From positions 87,385 to 151,384 of the forward strand of contig JAKJHU010000540.1 of assembly GCA_022316685.1 (NCBI GenBank): DNA of 64,000 nucleotides. The letters are read 5' to 3'. Below the pieces are notes generated by a model. It searched no databases and was not told where the DNA came from. It worked only from the letters and a program-made list of their open reading frames with translations. This DNA comes from Progne subis subis. Lineage: Eukaryota > Chordata > Aves > Passeriformes > Hirundinidae. Positions within the stretch are counted from its first letter, which is position 1; the number at the start of each line of letters is the position of its first letter. Of the stretch, positions 32,560 through 43,503 are shown one piece after another. The position numbers and the translations under genes are program-made.

Positions 32560-34149
32560 GATCTCCGGCGACAGGCAGTGGTATTATGTGAGTCAGAGCG
32601 GCATTTTGCACACCAGACTCCGGCCGCCTGACATTCTCGGCGTAGATGCCCGCTATTACCACAGCGAAAACATTTCATGCGTCCACCAGGTGGTGAGGGA
32701 CGAGGGCCGGTGCTTGCCGTTGCTGCTTGGAGAGGCGCAAGAGCTGCTAACACCTGTGTCTGTGATGTCTTTGCCTGTTCCTGTAGTCCTAATCCTAACT
32801 GCTTAATTGCTTCCACTAAAAATGCCTGCGACCCTGATGGCACAGTTGCTGCTTTTTCTAATAAGTCTACTATTGTCCAGTCTCCTGCCATAGTGGTTAT
32901 TATTGATCTAGTAGAGGAATTACAGTTCTGGAGAACACACTGCTTTAACAAAGCTCCCTTCATAAAGTCCTGGACACCGGCTTTATCTATAGCCTCAGCA
33001 ATTTTATCAACAAAAGGACCTAATGCTTCTTCTCGACCCTGTTTTATTCCCATGTAAATAGGTATACCTCCAGGTGCTTTGACTTTTTCAATAGCTCTTT
33101 TGGCTACTCTCATTGCCTCACGGCATTTATCTGGCCCCATGAGTGCCTGTGCCTCCATCTGTTGAAACGGTCCTAATCCCAACAACTCATCTAATGTGAG
33201 GCCCTGTAATGGATCTCCTTGTCCTCTTTGTATGGCGACTGAGGCTTGAGCTTCAGCCTGCCAATGTGCATTAAACAAAAGGTGTTGATGTTGCGTAAAA
33301 ATGAGCCTAGCAATCCCCTTAATATCGATGGTAGCAAAACATGGGCATTGAAAAGGTATTCAAGCATCTGCTTTGTGGGCTCACTAGTGACCCCATATTG
33401 CCCCACAGTGGAGCGCAATTGTGCTAGCATTTTCCAATCTAAAACTGTTACTGTGGCTTGCAGTCCCCCAGCAGGATTAGGGGCAAAAGTAACTGGGAAG
33501 GCAAGGCACCCGGAGGCTGCCTCTAATATGCCCTGATCACCCTGTTCGGCACCTTGCCGTGCTAGGGCTGCCCAAACCTCCCGGCGCTCCCTTGCCATGG
33601 CCCCCGCAAGGTCAGACTCTGCCTCAGGGATAGGCTCTTGGCTGCTTGCCGACTGAGGGATAAGGACACTGTTCTCAGGGCTGTAAGGAGGCCCCCCCTT
33701 ATTACTCCTCTCCCGGACAGGCTCTTCTGCTACTGGAGGAGCTGAAGGTGAAACGGGTGCTGCAGCCGGCAAATGAACTGTCGTGAATACGGGGGATTAG
33801 GGGTACTAGTGCCCCACTGGGGATCATACTTTTGATTCTTTTCCTGAGCCGTAACTACTTCCCGTGCTGCCCTTTTCTCTGCCTGATACAAAAGTAACTC
33901 GTTGTGAACTACCCTCCAAAGTTTACTCATCTTTTTCGCCGCCTTATCATCATCTAACGTGAGTTCCCACAGCTTATCCCCGAACAGTCTCCATTCAGAC
34001 AATTCATGGACAGTATGAGGGTTAATAAAGAAACCTTGAGAGTAAGCGAACTTTAAAAGGTCTGGTAGTTCTTTACTTAATTCTATCCCTTTAACCTGCC
34101 GCTTTTGCAGAAACGCTGTAAATAAATCATATGCTGCTTGCCTATCCAT
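32415..34149 (-). pseudogene. Class II gag, two frameshifts
   Basis: ATG 34149 is chosen; the in-frame codon at 34155 is GTG and reads as a GTGAGT splice-donor-like sequence. Matrix is open to about 33780, capsid N-terminus in a second frame to about 33280, and capsid C-terminus plus nucleocapsid in a third (32415-33278). The major homology region is at about 33055-33000 and two complete CCHC zinc knuckles lie at about 32680-32590. The gag stop TAG is at 32415-32417, well after the frameshift heptamer. Confidence 0.8.
32553..32559 (-). promoter_or_regulatory. -1 ribosomal frameshift site (gag-pro)
   Basis: G GGA AAC on the minus strand is in the right phase of gag, and the -1 frame from it is open without a stop into the dUTPase-protease. 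It lies about 140 bases before the gag stop. Confidence 0.75.
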
Positions 34150-34305
34150 ACTCACGTCAGCGCTGTTGCAGCCTCTCCAGGTCTCGGCAGCACGTATCGG
34201 CTAAGCCCACCTCTGTGGTCGCTTAGGGCACGGAGCTCTCCGGTAATGCTCTGTAGCCGTCCCTCTGCTTGCAGGACCCAAACCCTACGTTGCTTCTCAC
34301 CGTGG

Positions 34306-34327
34306 TATCACGTCGTCAGGGTCACCA
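34306..34327 (-). other. Primer-binding site, tRNA-Trp-like with 3-base insertion
   Basis: The minus strand reads TGGTGACCCTGACGACGTGA, matching the alpharetroviral tRNA-Trp site except for one substitution and an extra GAC repeat. Confidence 0.75.
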
Positions 34328-34329
34328 TT

Positions 34330-34699
34330 TGTGGAAGAACGGGAGACGAGCCTCATGCTATCATGATCAACAAGTCTCAGATTTATTAACGTGCTTGCGT
34401 ACAGATATAGTGCAGTTAATTAGTTCATGCATATTACAAAATTGTAGCTCCTAATTGGTTCACTATTTCACAATGCATATTCTTTTTGCAGTTAGCCTTG
34501 TAGTTACAGCTACATGATTTCTGCTGATCAACATCCTTGTTATTTTGAAATATCTCTGTACAAGGACGCAGTATCCGTGCTGTTTGTCACGTCGTCCTGC
34601 ATGTTCTCTGCTAAACCTTAACAAGTCAGGTCTTCTCATGGCCTTTACTTTGCAGCATGGCCTTTACTTTGCAGCCATGCCTCAGACAATCTCTCCACA
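34330..34699 (-). mobile_element. 5' LTR of class II provirus
   Basis: 370 bp partner of 28796-29165, with the same duplicated unit near its U3 end. The flanking bases (tacaat on the right; ttagtt left of the 3' LTR) are not a target-site duplication. Confidence 0.9.
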
Positions 34700-35880
34700 T
34701 ACAATAACCCAAAAGACCCAAAAACTGCTTTATTTCTCTTTTAGACGTTGGGGGTCCCATGTTCAATATTCCTGGAACCCTTTCAGGGTCTAGCTTTTTC
34801 TTTTGCTTACTAATCCAATGACCTAAACACCCCACTTCTGACTCTACAAACTGCAGTTTTGACTTTGATATCTTCAGTCCATTTTCTCCCAGAAAATTTA
34901 GAAGCTTAATAGTACCCTTTGTAATTCCCTCTTCAGTTTCTCTTGCTACTAGAAAATCATCTACATGCTGTAGCAGCTTAATTCCTTTGGGTAACTCAAA
35001 GGACTTCCAAAGATTTTCTAACGCCCTCCCAAAAAGATTCGGTGCCTCTGTAAAACCTTGCGGTAGCACTGTTCACCTTAATTGTTCCCTCCTACCTGTA
35101 TCTGGGTCCTCCTACTCAAAGGCAATCCCTACTGCCCTCACCCAGAGGGCAAGTTCAAAAGGCATCCTTTAAATCCACGACACTGTACCAAATGTAATTA
35201 GGAGGGATCTGGCTTAGCTACTCCTGGAAAGCGGGTAATGGTTCTTTGATTTACCGCTCTGAGATCCTGCACTAGTCGGTAGCTACCATCAGGCTTCTTT
35301 ACCGGCAGGATGTGGGTATGATGTGGTGACACACAGGACTCCAACACCCCCTGATGTACTCAATTCTCAACGACCGGTTTCAATCCCTTCCGACCTTCCA
35401 GTGATATCGGATATTGTTTTACTCAAATGGGGATTTCTGGGTTCTGTATTTCAGCACTAATGGGCTGAATGTTTAATTTTCCTACTTCACCAGTATACCA
35501 CACAGTGTCACTAATCTCAAAATTATCTTCTTCAGTTAAAGAATAGGTGTTATTTTACAGGGTGTTATTTTAATTCCCAAGGTTATTATTCAGTCTCTTC
35601 CTAATAAATTATTATCAGCCTCTGGTATTAATAACAAATCATTCAGTCTAAATTTTTTTATCCGTTCTATCTGCACGTTTTTAATTACAGGAACCTGAAA
35701 ATCTTCTCCTTTAACCCAAATTACAGGGACACGTTCACGACTTACTTCACACCCTTGTAGTAGTTTCCTTACTGTGGACCTAGTAACTTCTGTGTCCACC
35801 AAAAACGTGATATCTTCCTTTTGAGGACCTATTTTCAGTTTTATCAAGGGCTCTTCTAGGTGTTCAGTCCTCATTAAATA
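34700..35880 (-). pseudogene. Class I (gamma-like) pro-pol, truncated
   Basis: Protease (35590-35874) has its active triplet as Asp-Thr-Glu instead of Asp-Thr-Gly, so it should be dead. Reverse transcriptase follows with stops and shifts; its box reads His-Val-Asp-Asp at about 34960. Sequence stops in the RT thumb at 34700, where the class II provirus LTR begins; the remaining pol and env are not on the far side. Gamma-type gag lies upstream. Confidence 0.78.
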
Positions 35881-35895
35881 GAGCTCCTGACCCCC

Positions 35896-37526
35896 CTAGT
35901 CTTCTTGAAACATTTCCTCATCTTGCTGCCTATTTCTACAGAATTTTTGTAGGTGTCCCTTTTTGTGGAAATAAAAAGAAGTGGGTCCTGTTCCCCTGGA
36001 GGTAGGACAAGAAGTTTGTAAGTGTCCTTTCTGGTGACAGGAAAAACACGTGGGTCTCCTATCCCCAGAGGTGGGACCTGCCTTTTCCTGTTGTTTGTTC
36101 TTTCCTGAGCACTTCTCTGTATTCATGGTTGTCTGTGTTGCCTTGACTGCTGCCATTAAAAACTGTGGTTTGGTCTTTTGCCTCTCCTCATCTCTTCTCA
36201 CATACACTTTCTGTGCTTCTCTTAACAATTCATGAAGCCCCCTATCATGCCAATTTTCTACTTTTTCCAGCTTCTTCCCAATGTGCCCCCAGGCCTTAGC
36301 TACAAATTGTGTTTTCAAAAGGACCTGTCCTGCTGCAGTGTCAGGGTCTACACCTGAGTATAACTGCAAGGCTTTTCTTCGTCTTTCTAACCAGTCTGCC
36401 AGGGCTTCATCCTTCCCTTGGTGCTCACTTAGAGCTTTTCCTATATTCTGCCCCTTGGGCACTGCTTCCTGGATTCCTCAAATAATCATCCACCAGAGAT
36501 CACTCATATTCTGCCTGTGTCTTTCATTCTGATTATTCCAGCCTGGATTTGCATAGGCCATTTCTGATCCCCCTGGTCTGGCCCTTGACATTCTCTATCC
36601 CAAACCCTCATTCCTGAATGTCTAATCATTTCTCTTTCTTCCATGGTAAACAAGATTCCTAAGATAGACTGCAGTTCCACCCAGGTGTATATATTCGGCC
36701 CCAAGAACTGATCTAATCTCTCTACCCCTCCAAGAGGATCCTCTAGCAGCCTGCCCATCTCCTTCTTAAACTCCCTAACATCCCCTGTGTTCAGGGGAAC
36801 ACTCACATCACCAATAGGTCTCTGTTCTGAGTTTGCCATTGGAACTTTTCTAAGCGGGTATAGTCCATCTTCCATTTTTGCTTCCCCATCCCCATCATCA
36901 CTTCTCCCTGTCCCCCACCTCTAGTTCTATGTGCTACTGGCCCCTCCTGAATAGGGGGTGTGTTTGCATTTACAGGAGGACCCTCGGGGGCTTGGGGTTG
37001 AACAGGCTGATTAGGTTGCCTATAAGGGGGTAGGAGGTGGTCTAAAGGATCCTAGGGCTCATGTCTATTTTGTTTGGCTGCTCAACCTCTAGTTTGTAAA
37101 GCATACAACAGATGACCTTTGCTTCCCTGCCTTCGAGTAACAAATTCACCCTTTCCCCTGGGAAGCCACAGAGCAGCATAATCACTTTCTTCCTGATTAA
37201 ATGGCTCTTTTGAAATCACATACAAAATCAAAGCCTGGTAAATCAAATCTTCAAATGATCCGGAATTTGGCCGATATAAGTTATGTTTCCCGATCATTTC
37301 CTTTGTCCATCCAAACATACAATAATTAATCATTTTCTGCTTATTTTTTCTTCTTCAGGATTTCCATGCATCTCAGAATCGTAACATCATCCTTAGTGGA
37401 CTGTCCTGAGGGATGCTCCCCTTCTGAGAACCCCCCCTCACAGTTCCCAGGCATACCAGGCTCTTGTGAATTTCCTTCATAATTCACAGCCCCTGGGTCT
37501 AAGGACTTACTTTTCCTTGGACCCAT
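35896..37526 (-). pseudogene. Class I (gamma-like) gag, broken
   Basis: ATG 37526 starts a Gly-Pro-Arg-Lys N-terminus. Matrix is seen at 37082-37333, a Pro-rich linker at 36900-37080, capsid at 36504-36875 and 35990-36462. Two zinc knuckles are present: the first is complete (CFSC, H, C at about 36015-36060), and the second has lost its first two Cys (FYFH). Two knuckles are unusual for gammaretroviruses, which normally have one. Several stops and shifts separate the pieces. Confidence 0.75.
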
Positions 37527-37549
37527 TTTTGGCGGCAACAAACTAAGAA

Positions 37550-38282
37550 ATCCCCAGTACCAGGAGAATCTTGGTCTTCCTCCCTCATTGTGTGGTTCAG
37601 TCCTCTCACTTATTATTCTGTTGCACTATCTTGTCTTTTACCAAGTGTTTGCCTCATGCCTAATTCCAATCTTTCTCCCAGTCTGTCTTCCCTGACTATA
37701 TCCTTCTAGTCACTTTCCCTTGCAATCCCTCTTATTCTTGTACTAAAGTTACCAACTATTTTCTTCTCAAAGAAAATTAAACGTGGCTCAATTGCTCCCC
37801 TCTTTATTCACCTTGCCCAGTGATCAGATCACTTCCTTCTCCTCGAGGACCTTCCCCTGGGTTCTCGGGCTGGGACCCTTCCTGCCAGTCCCTCCCAGGG
37901 AACCTCACTCATTCTCTCTTTTCACTTCCCTCCTTTCCCAGCCAGTCTCCCTGCGGAGAGCCAATAACGCGGTACTGGGAGGTTCATACTCACTTTGGGG
38001 GTCTGGGCTACCAGCCCCCATTTTAGATATTCTGCACACACAAACATACAGCTGCCTGCCGTCCCAACCCCATGGTACTTACACTGTCTGTTTTCCCACA
38101 CAGTTCTTGTGCACAAGACATTTTACAGGCACCTTTACCTTTAGCTGGCACTCCAATGGGAGCTTTTATGAGTGCCTCCTATTGCTGGCTTCTTTTTCTT
38201 ATGCATTACCGTAATTGGAACTCCTTCCCCAAGGGAGCCAGGTCTAACCTCGGAACCACCTTAAAAGGTCAGGGGGGAGCTC
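37550..38282 (-). other. Untranslated leader of the class I ERV
   Basis: No coding domain. The minus strand has TGGGGGCTGGTAGCCC at about 38003-38020, whose first eight bases match the tRNA-Pro primer site of gammaretroviruses; the rest diverges. The matching LTR end is not clear. Confidence 0.4.
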
Positions 38283-38890
38283 TGTAGTGGTGTGGGATTT
38301 GCTTTTGGTTTTATTGTATGTGCTATTAATTTATGGTTCGTTCTATGTATCCCGGTTTGTTCCCCCTAATGATCTTTCCCTGCTCTTCTCCCCTCCAACC
38401 ATTATATGTCAATCCCCCTCTCCCCTCTCCTCTGGGGTCTGCCTGTCATCCTGGGGCCTTCTCCTGGAGCTAGAAAGTTCATCCAAGGGCATCAAGTGAT
38501 AGATCAGATCCAGAGGGGTTCCCTCCTCATCATTTATGTTTGGTTTATGAAAATACCATTCATCCGTGTGACCCCTCCCCAGTGATCTCTGATTTGCTCA
38601 CCCACTGCCTCTTCTTCTGGTTCCACCCCCAGATAAAAGCTGCTGGCAAGCAGCCTGGGGGTCTCTGCCTAGGCAGTTACCTGGAGGTCAGGAGGTCCCA
38701 CACCGGGGCTCCAATTAAATCTTGTGACCCGTTCAGCAGAGTCTGCATTTCTATCTCCACCATCGTTGCCTTGCACCACCTGTGCCTGCTGCCGAGGTCG
38801 TGTGGGATCCAAGGCCCCACAGGATCGGGTTAGCTGGCACAGCCAGCTGTCCGTACCTCTCCACACCACGGTGCCTGAGCTAGCCCGGGC
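38283..38890 (+). mobile_element. LTR-like segment of uncertain family
   Basis: It begins TGTAGTGG after a purine-rich AGGTCAGGGGGGAG, has GATAAAAGC at about 38632 and an AATTAAA signal-like hexamer at about 38712. This is opposite in orientation to the class I gag on its left, so it is probably a separate element. Right boundary is uncertain. Confidence 0.35.
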
Positions 38891-38955
38891 AAGCGTGGAG
38901 ACCACGCTTAAGGAACCGCAACATCCTTCTTTTATTTTTATTTCTTTCCTGATGT

Positions 38956-40972
38956 TAGCATTTGAATTGGAGTATTTTGGCAAAAGTTGGTCATTTTCAG
39001 TGCCCCTCATTTCAGCTCAGTCCATTTGGTCTCAATCATTCCGGTTCCAAATATTCTCGGTTGTTTCATTCGCACTGTTTCTCATCATATCTCCTTTCCT
39101 GAGCGTTTGTTCGACTTTGTTCCCTGTTTTCAAGATTTCATTCCCTTTCCCGAAAGGAAGACTTTCTGAAGGGAATGAAATCTTGCCATTTCAATGAAGA
39201 TTAATTTGGCAAGTTTCTGTCCCTTTCCCTGCACTTCTTGTCATACCATCCATTTTGTGCTTTTCACGTGCTTTCAAAATTTTTCCTTTTTTTGTTTTAA
39301 GTTTGCATTTCTTCCATTTCTTTTCCTCTCCTTCATTTATTTCCATTTCTTGCCTAATTACAGCATTTGAATTGGAGTATGTTTGCCAAATATTTTTCCT
39401 TTTCAGTGCCCCTCATTTAATCTCAGTCCATTTGGCCACAATCACTCCAGTTCCAAATTATCTCAGTTGATTTAATTTGCATTCTTTTTCATCATATCTC
39501 CTTTCCTGAGCATTTCTTCTTATTGGTTCCCTGATTTTAATATTGCACTCCCTTTCCCAAAAGGACGACTTTCCTTTTGGGAAAGGAATGAAATATTGCA
39601 ATTTCAATTAGGATTAATTTGGTAAGCCTCTGTCCCTTTCCCTGCACTTCTTGTCATCGCATTCATTTTGTAATTACACATTCTTTCAAATTTTTCCCTT
39701 TTTCATTTTAAGCCTGCATTTCTTGGATTTCTTTTCATCTCCTTTTTTTATTTCCATTTCTTGACGGATTTCAGCACATGACTTGGAGTTCATTTGGCGA
39801 GTGTTGGTCCTTTTCAGTGCCCCTCATTTCAGCTCAGTCCATTTGGCCACAATCACTCTGGTTCCAAAATTTCTCCTTTTTGTATTTATTCACGTTGTTT
39901 CACACCATATCTCCTTTCCTGAGTGTTTGTTATTTTTTTCCTCTGTTTTCAAGATTTTCATGAAGATAAATTGGGCAAGCTTCAGTTGTTTACCCTGCAC
40001 TTCCTATTATCCCATTCACTTTTTGCTTTTCATGTGCTTTCAAAATTTTCCCATTTTCATTTTAAGCTTGCATTTCTTCAATTTATTTTCCTCTCCTTCA
40101 TTTATTTCCATTTCTTGCCTGATTGCAGCATTTGAATTGGCATATGTTTGGCAAGTGTTGGTCCTTTTTCAGTGCCCCTCATTTCAGCTCAGTCCATTTG
40201 ATCTCAATAACTCCGGTTCCAAATTATCTCAGTTGTTTTCATTCACATTGTTTCTCCTCATATCTCCTTTCCTCATTGTTTGTTCCCTGTTTTCAAGTTT
40301 TCATTCCGTTTCCCAAAAGGAAAGTGTTCCTTTTGGGAAAGTGAATGAAATCTTGCAAAGTCAATGAAGATTAATGTAGATAGATTCCATCCCTTTTCCA
40401 TCACTTTTTCTCATACCATCAACTTTTTTTTTCACATGCTTTCAAAATTTTCTCTTTTTCATTTTAAGTTTTCATTTTTTAGATTTTTTTCCCTCTCCAT
40501 CATTTATTTCCATTTCTTGACTAATTGCAGAATTTGAGTTGGAGTACGTTTGGAACGTGTTGGCCCTTTTCAGTAACCTTCATTTCATCTTTGTCTATTT
40601 GGTCTCAATCACTCTGGTTCCAGATTATCTCAGTTGTTTTCATTCGCACTGTTTCTCACAATATCTCCTTTCCTGAGCGTTTGTTAAACTTTGTTCCCTG
40701 TTTTCAATGTTTCAAGGAAGATTAATTGGGCAAGCTTCAACCCCTTTCCCTGCACTTCTTGTCATCCAATTCACTTTTTGCTTTTCACATGCTTTAAACA
40801 TTTTTTGCTTTTTCATTTTAAGCTTGCATTTCCTCAATTTCATTTTCTCTCCTTCCTTCCTTTATTTCCACTTCTTGCCTGATTGCAGCATTTCAATTGG
40901 AATACTTTTGGCAAGTTTTGGTCCTTTTCATTGTGCCTCATTTCATCTCCATCCATTTGGTCTTAATCACTC
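38956..40972. repeat. Satellite array, about 355-409-bp monomer, six copies
   Basis: Monomers start at about 38957, 39364, 39773, 40128, 40530 and 40888 with CATTTGAATTGGAGTA-type sequence, and end in GATTGCAG. Units 1, 2 and 4 contain a hairpin of about 45 bp (39137-39180, 39551-39586, 40301-40349); units 3 and 5 lack it and are about 50 bp shorter. The sixth is cut by the LTR at 40973. It is AT-rich, and open frames in it are incidental. Confidence 0.88.
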
Positions 40973-41447
40973 TGTCCTGGTTTAGGGACAAATTTGGGAG
41001 ATAACCCCTGTATAGGATCCCTCTGGGAAGCAAACCCAAGTGGCCCCTCCTCCAACCAGTCCAGTAAAAAACTTCTTTGGAGAAAAGTGGAAAAAACTAT
41101 TTTACTTAACAAACAAAGTGCATACAAGTATAAAGAATGAATAACATGAAACAATAAAACCTCTCGTTCTGGAGTGAGATGGCAAATTGAGAAAGTCCTT
41201 GCCGTGGGTGGAGCTCGGCTCTCTCTCAGTCTCTCCTCAGTCCCAGTCCCTCCGGCGCTGCTGGAAAATGCCGAGGTCCAGGCCCCGGTGGGCCGCAGGT
41301 GCAGCCCCCAGTGCTCCCCTGGGTTTTTTCAGTCCAGAGCAGGTTTAAACAGTTCCAAGAAAAAGGGAAAAAAAAACAAAAAACAAAAAACAAAAAACAA
41401 AAAAAAAAAAAAAAACCAAAAACAACAACAACAAAAAAAAAAAAACC

Positions 41448-41480
<33 letters not shown>

Positions 41481-41730
41481 ACCAAAAAATCCCCACCACA
41501 GTCCAGGGAACTTCTCTGCCCTCGCTAGCTGAAACTAACTAAAAGCAAAAAAAATTCTCTGCTGAACACCCCGTCCAGAGAAGAATGTGTAGGAGTCAGG
41601 CAGTTTTCTCAAAACAAATTCCATGCTTCTCCTTTCTCTTAGAACCAGTCTTAAAGGCACAGAACTCAATATACAGCACAAACAGAGCAGATGACTGGGG
41701 ATACAAGCATCATAAAGTCACCCAAGGACA
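40973..41730 (-). mobile_element. Solo LTR (family B) with A-rich expansion
   Basis: It has the same ends as 26009-26671, inverted. The internal A-rich tract has grown to more than 100 bases (41370-41482). Its left flank is satellite and its right flank is mid-env of a class II provirus, with no target-site duplication. Confidence 0.82.
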
Positions 41731-41731
41731 C

Positions 41732-42493
41732 CAATCAAAAAGGGTGGCATCAAAATTTTCGTCAAATTTGGTATAGGATCTTTTTGGACGGGCAAATTTA
41801 TTCTTTTGTTTCCATTCTTGTAAGAGAGTAATGTTTGGGGTGAGTGTTGTAAGTCGGCCAAAGGTGCATGGACCTCCTTGGATGTGGGAAGGGATTCCTG
41901 CCCACGCCCTATCGCCACAAATTCGGAACACGCCCTTGGGAAGTGCCCTGGGAATAAGGAAGCCAGAAGTGTCAAATGGAATTTTTGTTGTGTAGTTGCA
42001 CCAGTTGTCTAAATTGTAAATTTCGTTTAGGGGGTTTACTTTGATTTTTGTAACTAGAGGCCATATTTTGAAAGTAAAAATTAAAACAATGACTAGCTTT
42101 TGCTGAGACAAGCAGATCAAGCTCTTGGGACTTGGAGTTTGCTACTGGGTTTTCTTTGTGAGCGTCTGTTGTAGCTTTGGGTATGAGCTTCACCCACTGT
42201 TCCCAGGCTCCTCGGGCTGGTCCTTTCTCTGCAGTGGGCAGGGCAGGCCAGTTCCCTGCAAAGGGATGCAGAGGTGATGGCTCGTTGATTCCGAATGGGA
42301 TTCCTACCAGGCACGACGACAGAGGACTGCTGACGGAGCCCATGAACAGGCACAAACTGTCTTGCTGGAGGGTCTTGGCAAATGTCACCCACACATTTTC
42401 TGGTGGTTGTCCGATCTTCCATGCTTTGATGTTGAGGAGCATGAGGAGTGTGAGGAGCATCCGCATCACTGTGACATGGTAACTGCCTCTCAT
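41732..42493 (-). pseudogene. Class II env surface subunit, truncated
   Basis: A signal peptide and surface subunit start at 42493 (or the second ATG about 30 bases on). A frameshift near 41975-42050 interrupts it. It reaches a furin-type RPKR at about 41790 and ends at 41732 against the LTR, so the transmembrane subunit is missing. It shares a GDRAWAGIPS-type block with the env at 29565-30290. Confidence 0.78.
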
Positions 42494-42660
42494 CTCAGAG
42501 GGGTCCTTTGGGGTTTGCTTCTAAAAAGAAAAACCAGTTTAAACTATCAAGATATTATTTAGGCACTAGGGAACTTTAGGAAAAGAAGGGGTATGGGAAA
42601 CAGGTATCTGGGGAAGTTTTTGAGGGGGGTAAGATAAAAGAAATTTAAACTGCTGTCCCT

Positions 42661-43311
42661 TCAAGAGGGGGTGTTTGGCAGGTTATTTGGATCGTCCTCT
42701 GATCCTTTACTGTCTTTGTCTAGTTTGTTCTCTCCTCCCTGTTGAAAAACTGAAAAGACAGCGTTAATAACATGCTTGCGATGATATAAATGATAAAGAT
42801 AGATGGATAAAGGCAGTAAAGAAATGGTTACAGTAATAACAAAGAAATAAGGAGTTTCATAAGTTTTTTCAGCAGCTATCTGTTCTGTGACTTGGTCTTC
42901 ACTTTTATGTCTAAAGTCAGTTCTTAGAGGTTTTTGAGTGGTTATATCAGTCTTTTTCGGATCAGGAGTGTTGGTTGGGGGCTCACTCTTTTGGCATTGG
43001 TCTTTTAGTATTTGTATTGAGTTCTTCCATGGTGAATTAAATACCACTAAGTTACATAGTTCATACTTGTTATCTTGTTTTAATTTCACCACTATGTTAT
43101 ATTTGATTCCTCCTGCAACTTGCTTTTCTGCCTTTATGACCTTTACAATTTGGCTTGGGAGCAGATGGTAATTACTTTTGTCATGCTGGGCAATAGTGTA
43201 TCGCAGCATCTTCTGCACTGCAGCATCTGTTTCTGGGTGTTCTATTGCCCAGACCACGGTCTGGGTGGTGATGACAAAAACAATCAGCAGGAGAATATGA
43301 CTTGTCTCCAT
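42661..43311 (-). CDS. Intact cystatin-like membrane protein encoded between pol and env
   Basis: The 216-codon frame starts at ATG 43311. Residues 1-22 are a signal peptide. Residues about 25-107 match the cystatin fold: an N-terminal helix, a first hairpin QVAGG at 64-68 (canonical QxVxG, with Ala in place of the central Val), a PW second hairpin at 94-95, and two Cys (86 and 105) spaced like the second disulphide of type 2 cystatins. The first disulphide is absent. A Thr/Pro/Lys linker, one membrane span (154-175) and a roughly 40-residue cytoplasmic tail follow. Cystatins inhibit papain-type proteases such as cathepsins. Its place 193 bases after pol and before env, in the same orientation, says it is viral cargo captured from a host. 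Function in the virus is inference. Confidence 0.78.
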   Translation of the reverse strand: METSHILLLIVFVITTQTVVWAIEHPETDAAVQKMLRYTIAQHDKSNYHLLPSQIVKVIKAEKQVAGGIKYNIVVKLKQDNKYELCNLVVFNSPWKNSIQILKDQCQKSEPPTNTPDPKKTDITTQKPLRTDFRHKSEDQVTEQIAAEKTYETPYFFVITVTISLLPLSIYLYHLYHRKHVINAVFSVFQQGGENKLDKDSKGSEDDPNNLPNTPS

Positions 43312-43503
43312 ACTTTGTCTCTTTTTGCAGGACGGTGGGTCAGTGTTCTATATCAATAAAACCCAACAATTTAGTAGTTTAACAAATAGAAGAGATATTT
43401 TTAAATAAAGTTAACAAAATATCTTGGGTAAAAGGATTTTGTGGGAGAGGGTAAGGAAATAAGGGTAAGGAATAAAGGGTAAGGAAAGAAATCACTTCTT
43501 TTC

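Noticed and set aside
37783..38214. 143-codon plus-strand ORF
   Set aside because: Lies in the leader of a minus-strand provirus, Ser/Pro/Phe-rich, with no domain.
39783..40367. 194-codon Phe/Ser-rich ORF and its neighbours
   Set aside because: Translation of satellite monomers; the repeat unit is not a multiple of three and frames do not persist.
41174..41542. Lys-rich ORF
   Set aside because: Poly-A expansion within an LTR.
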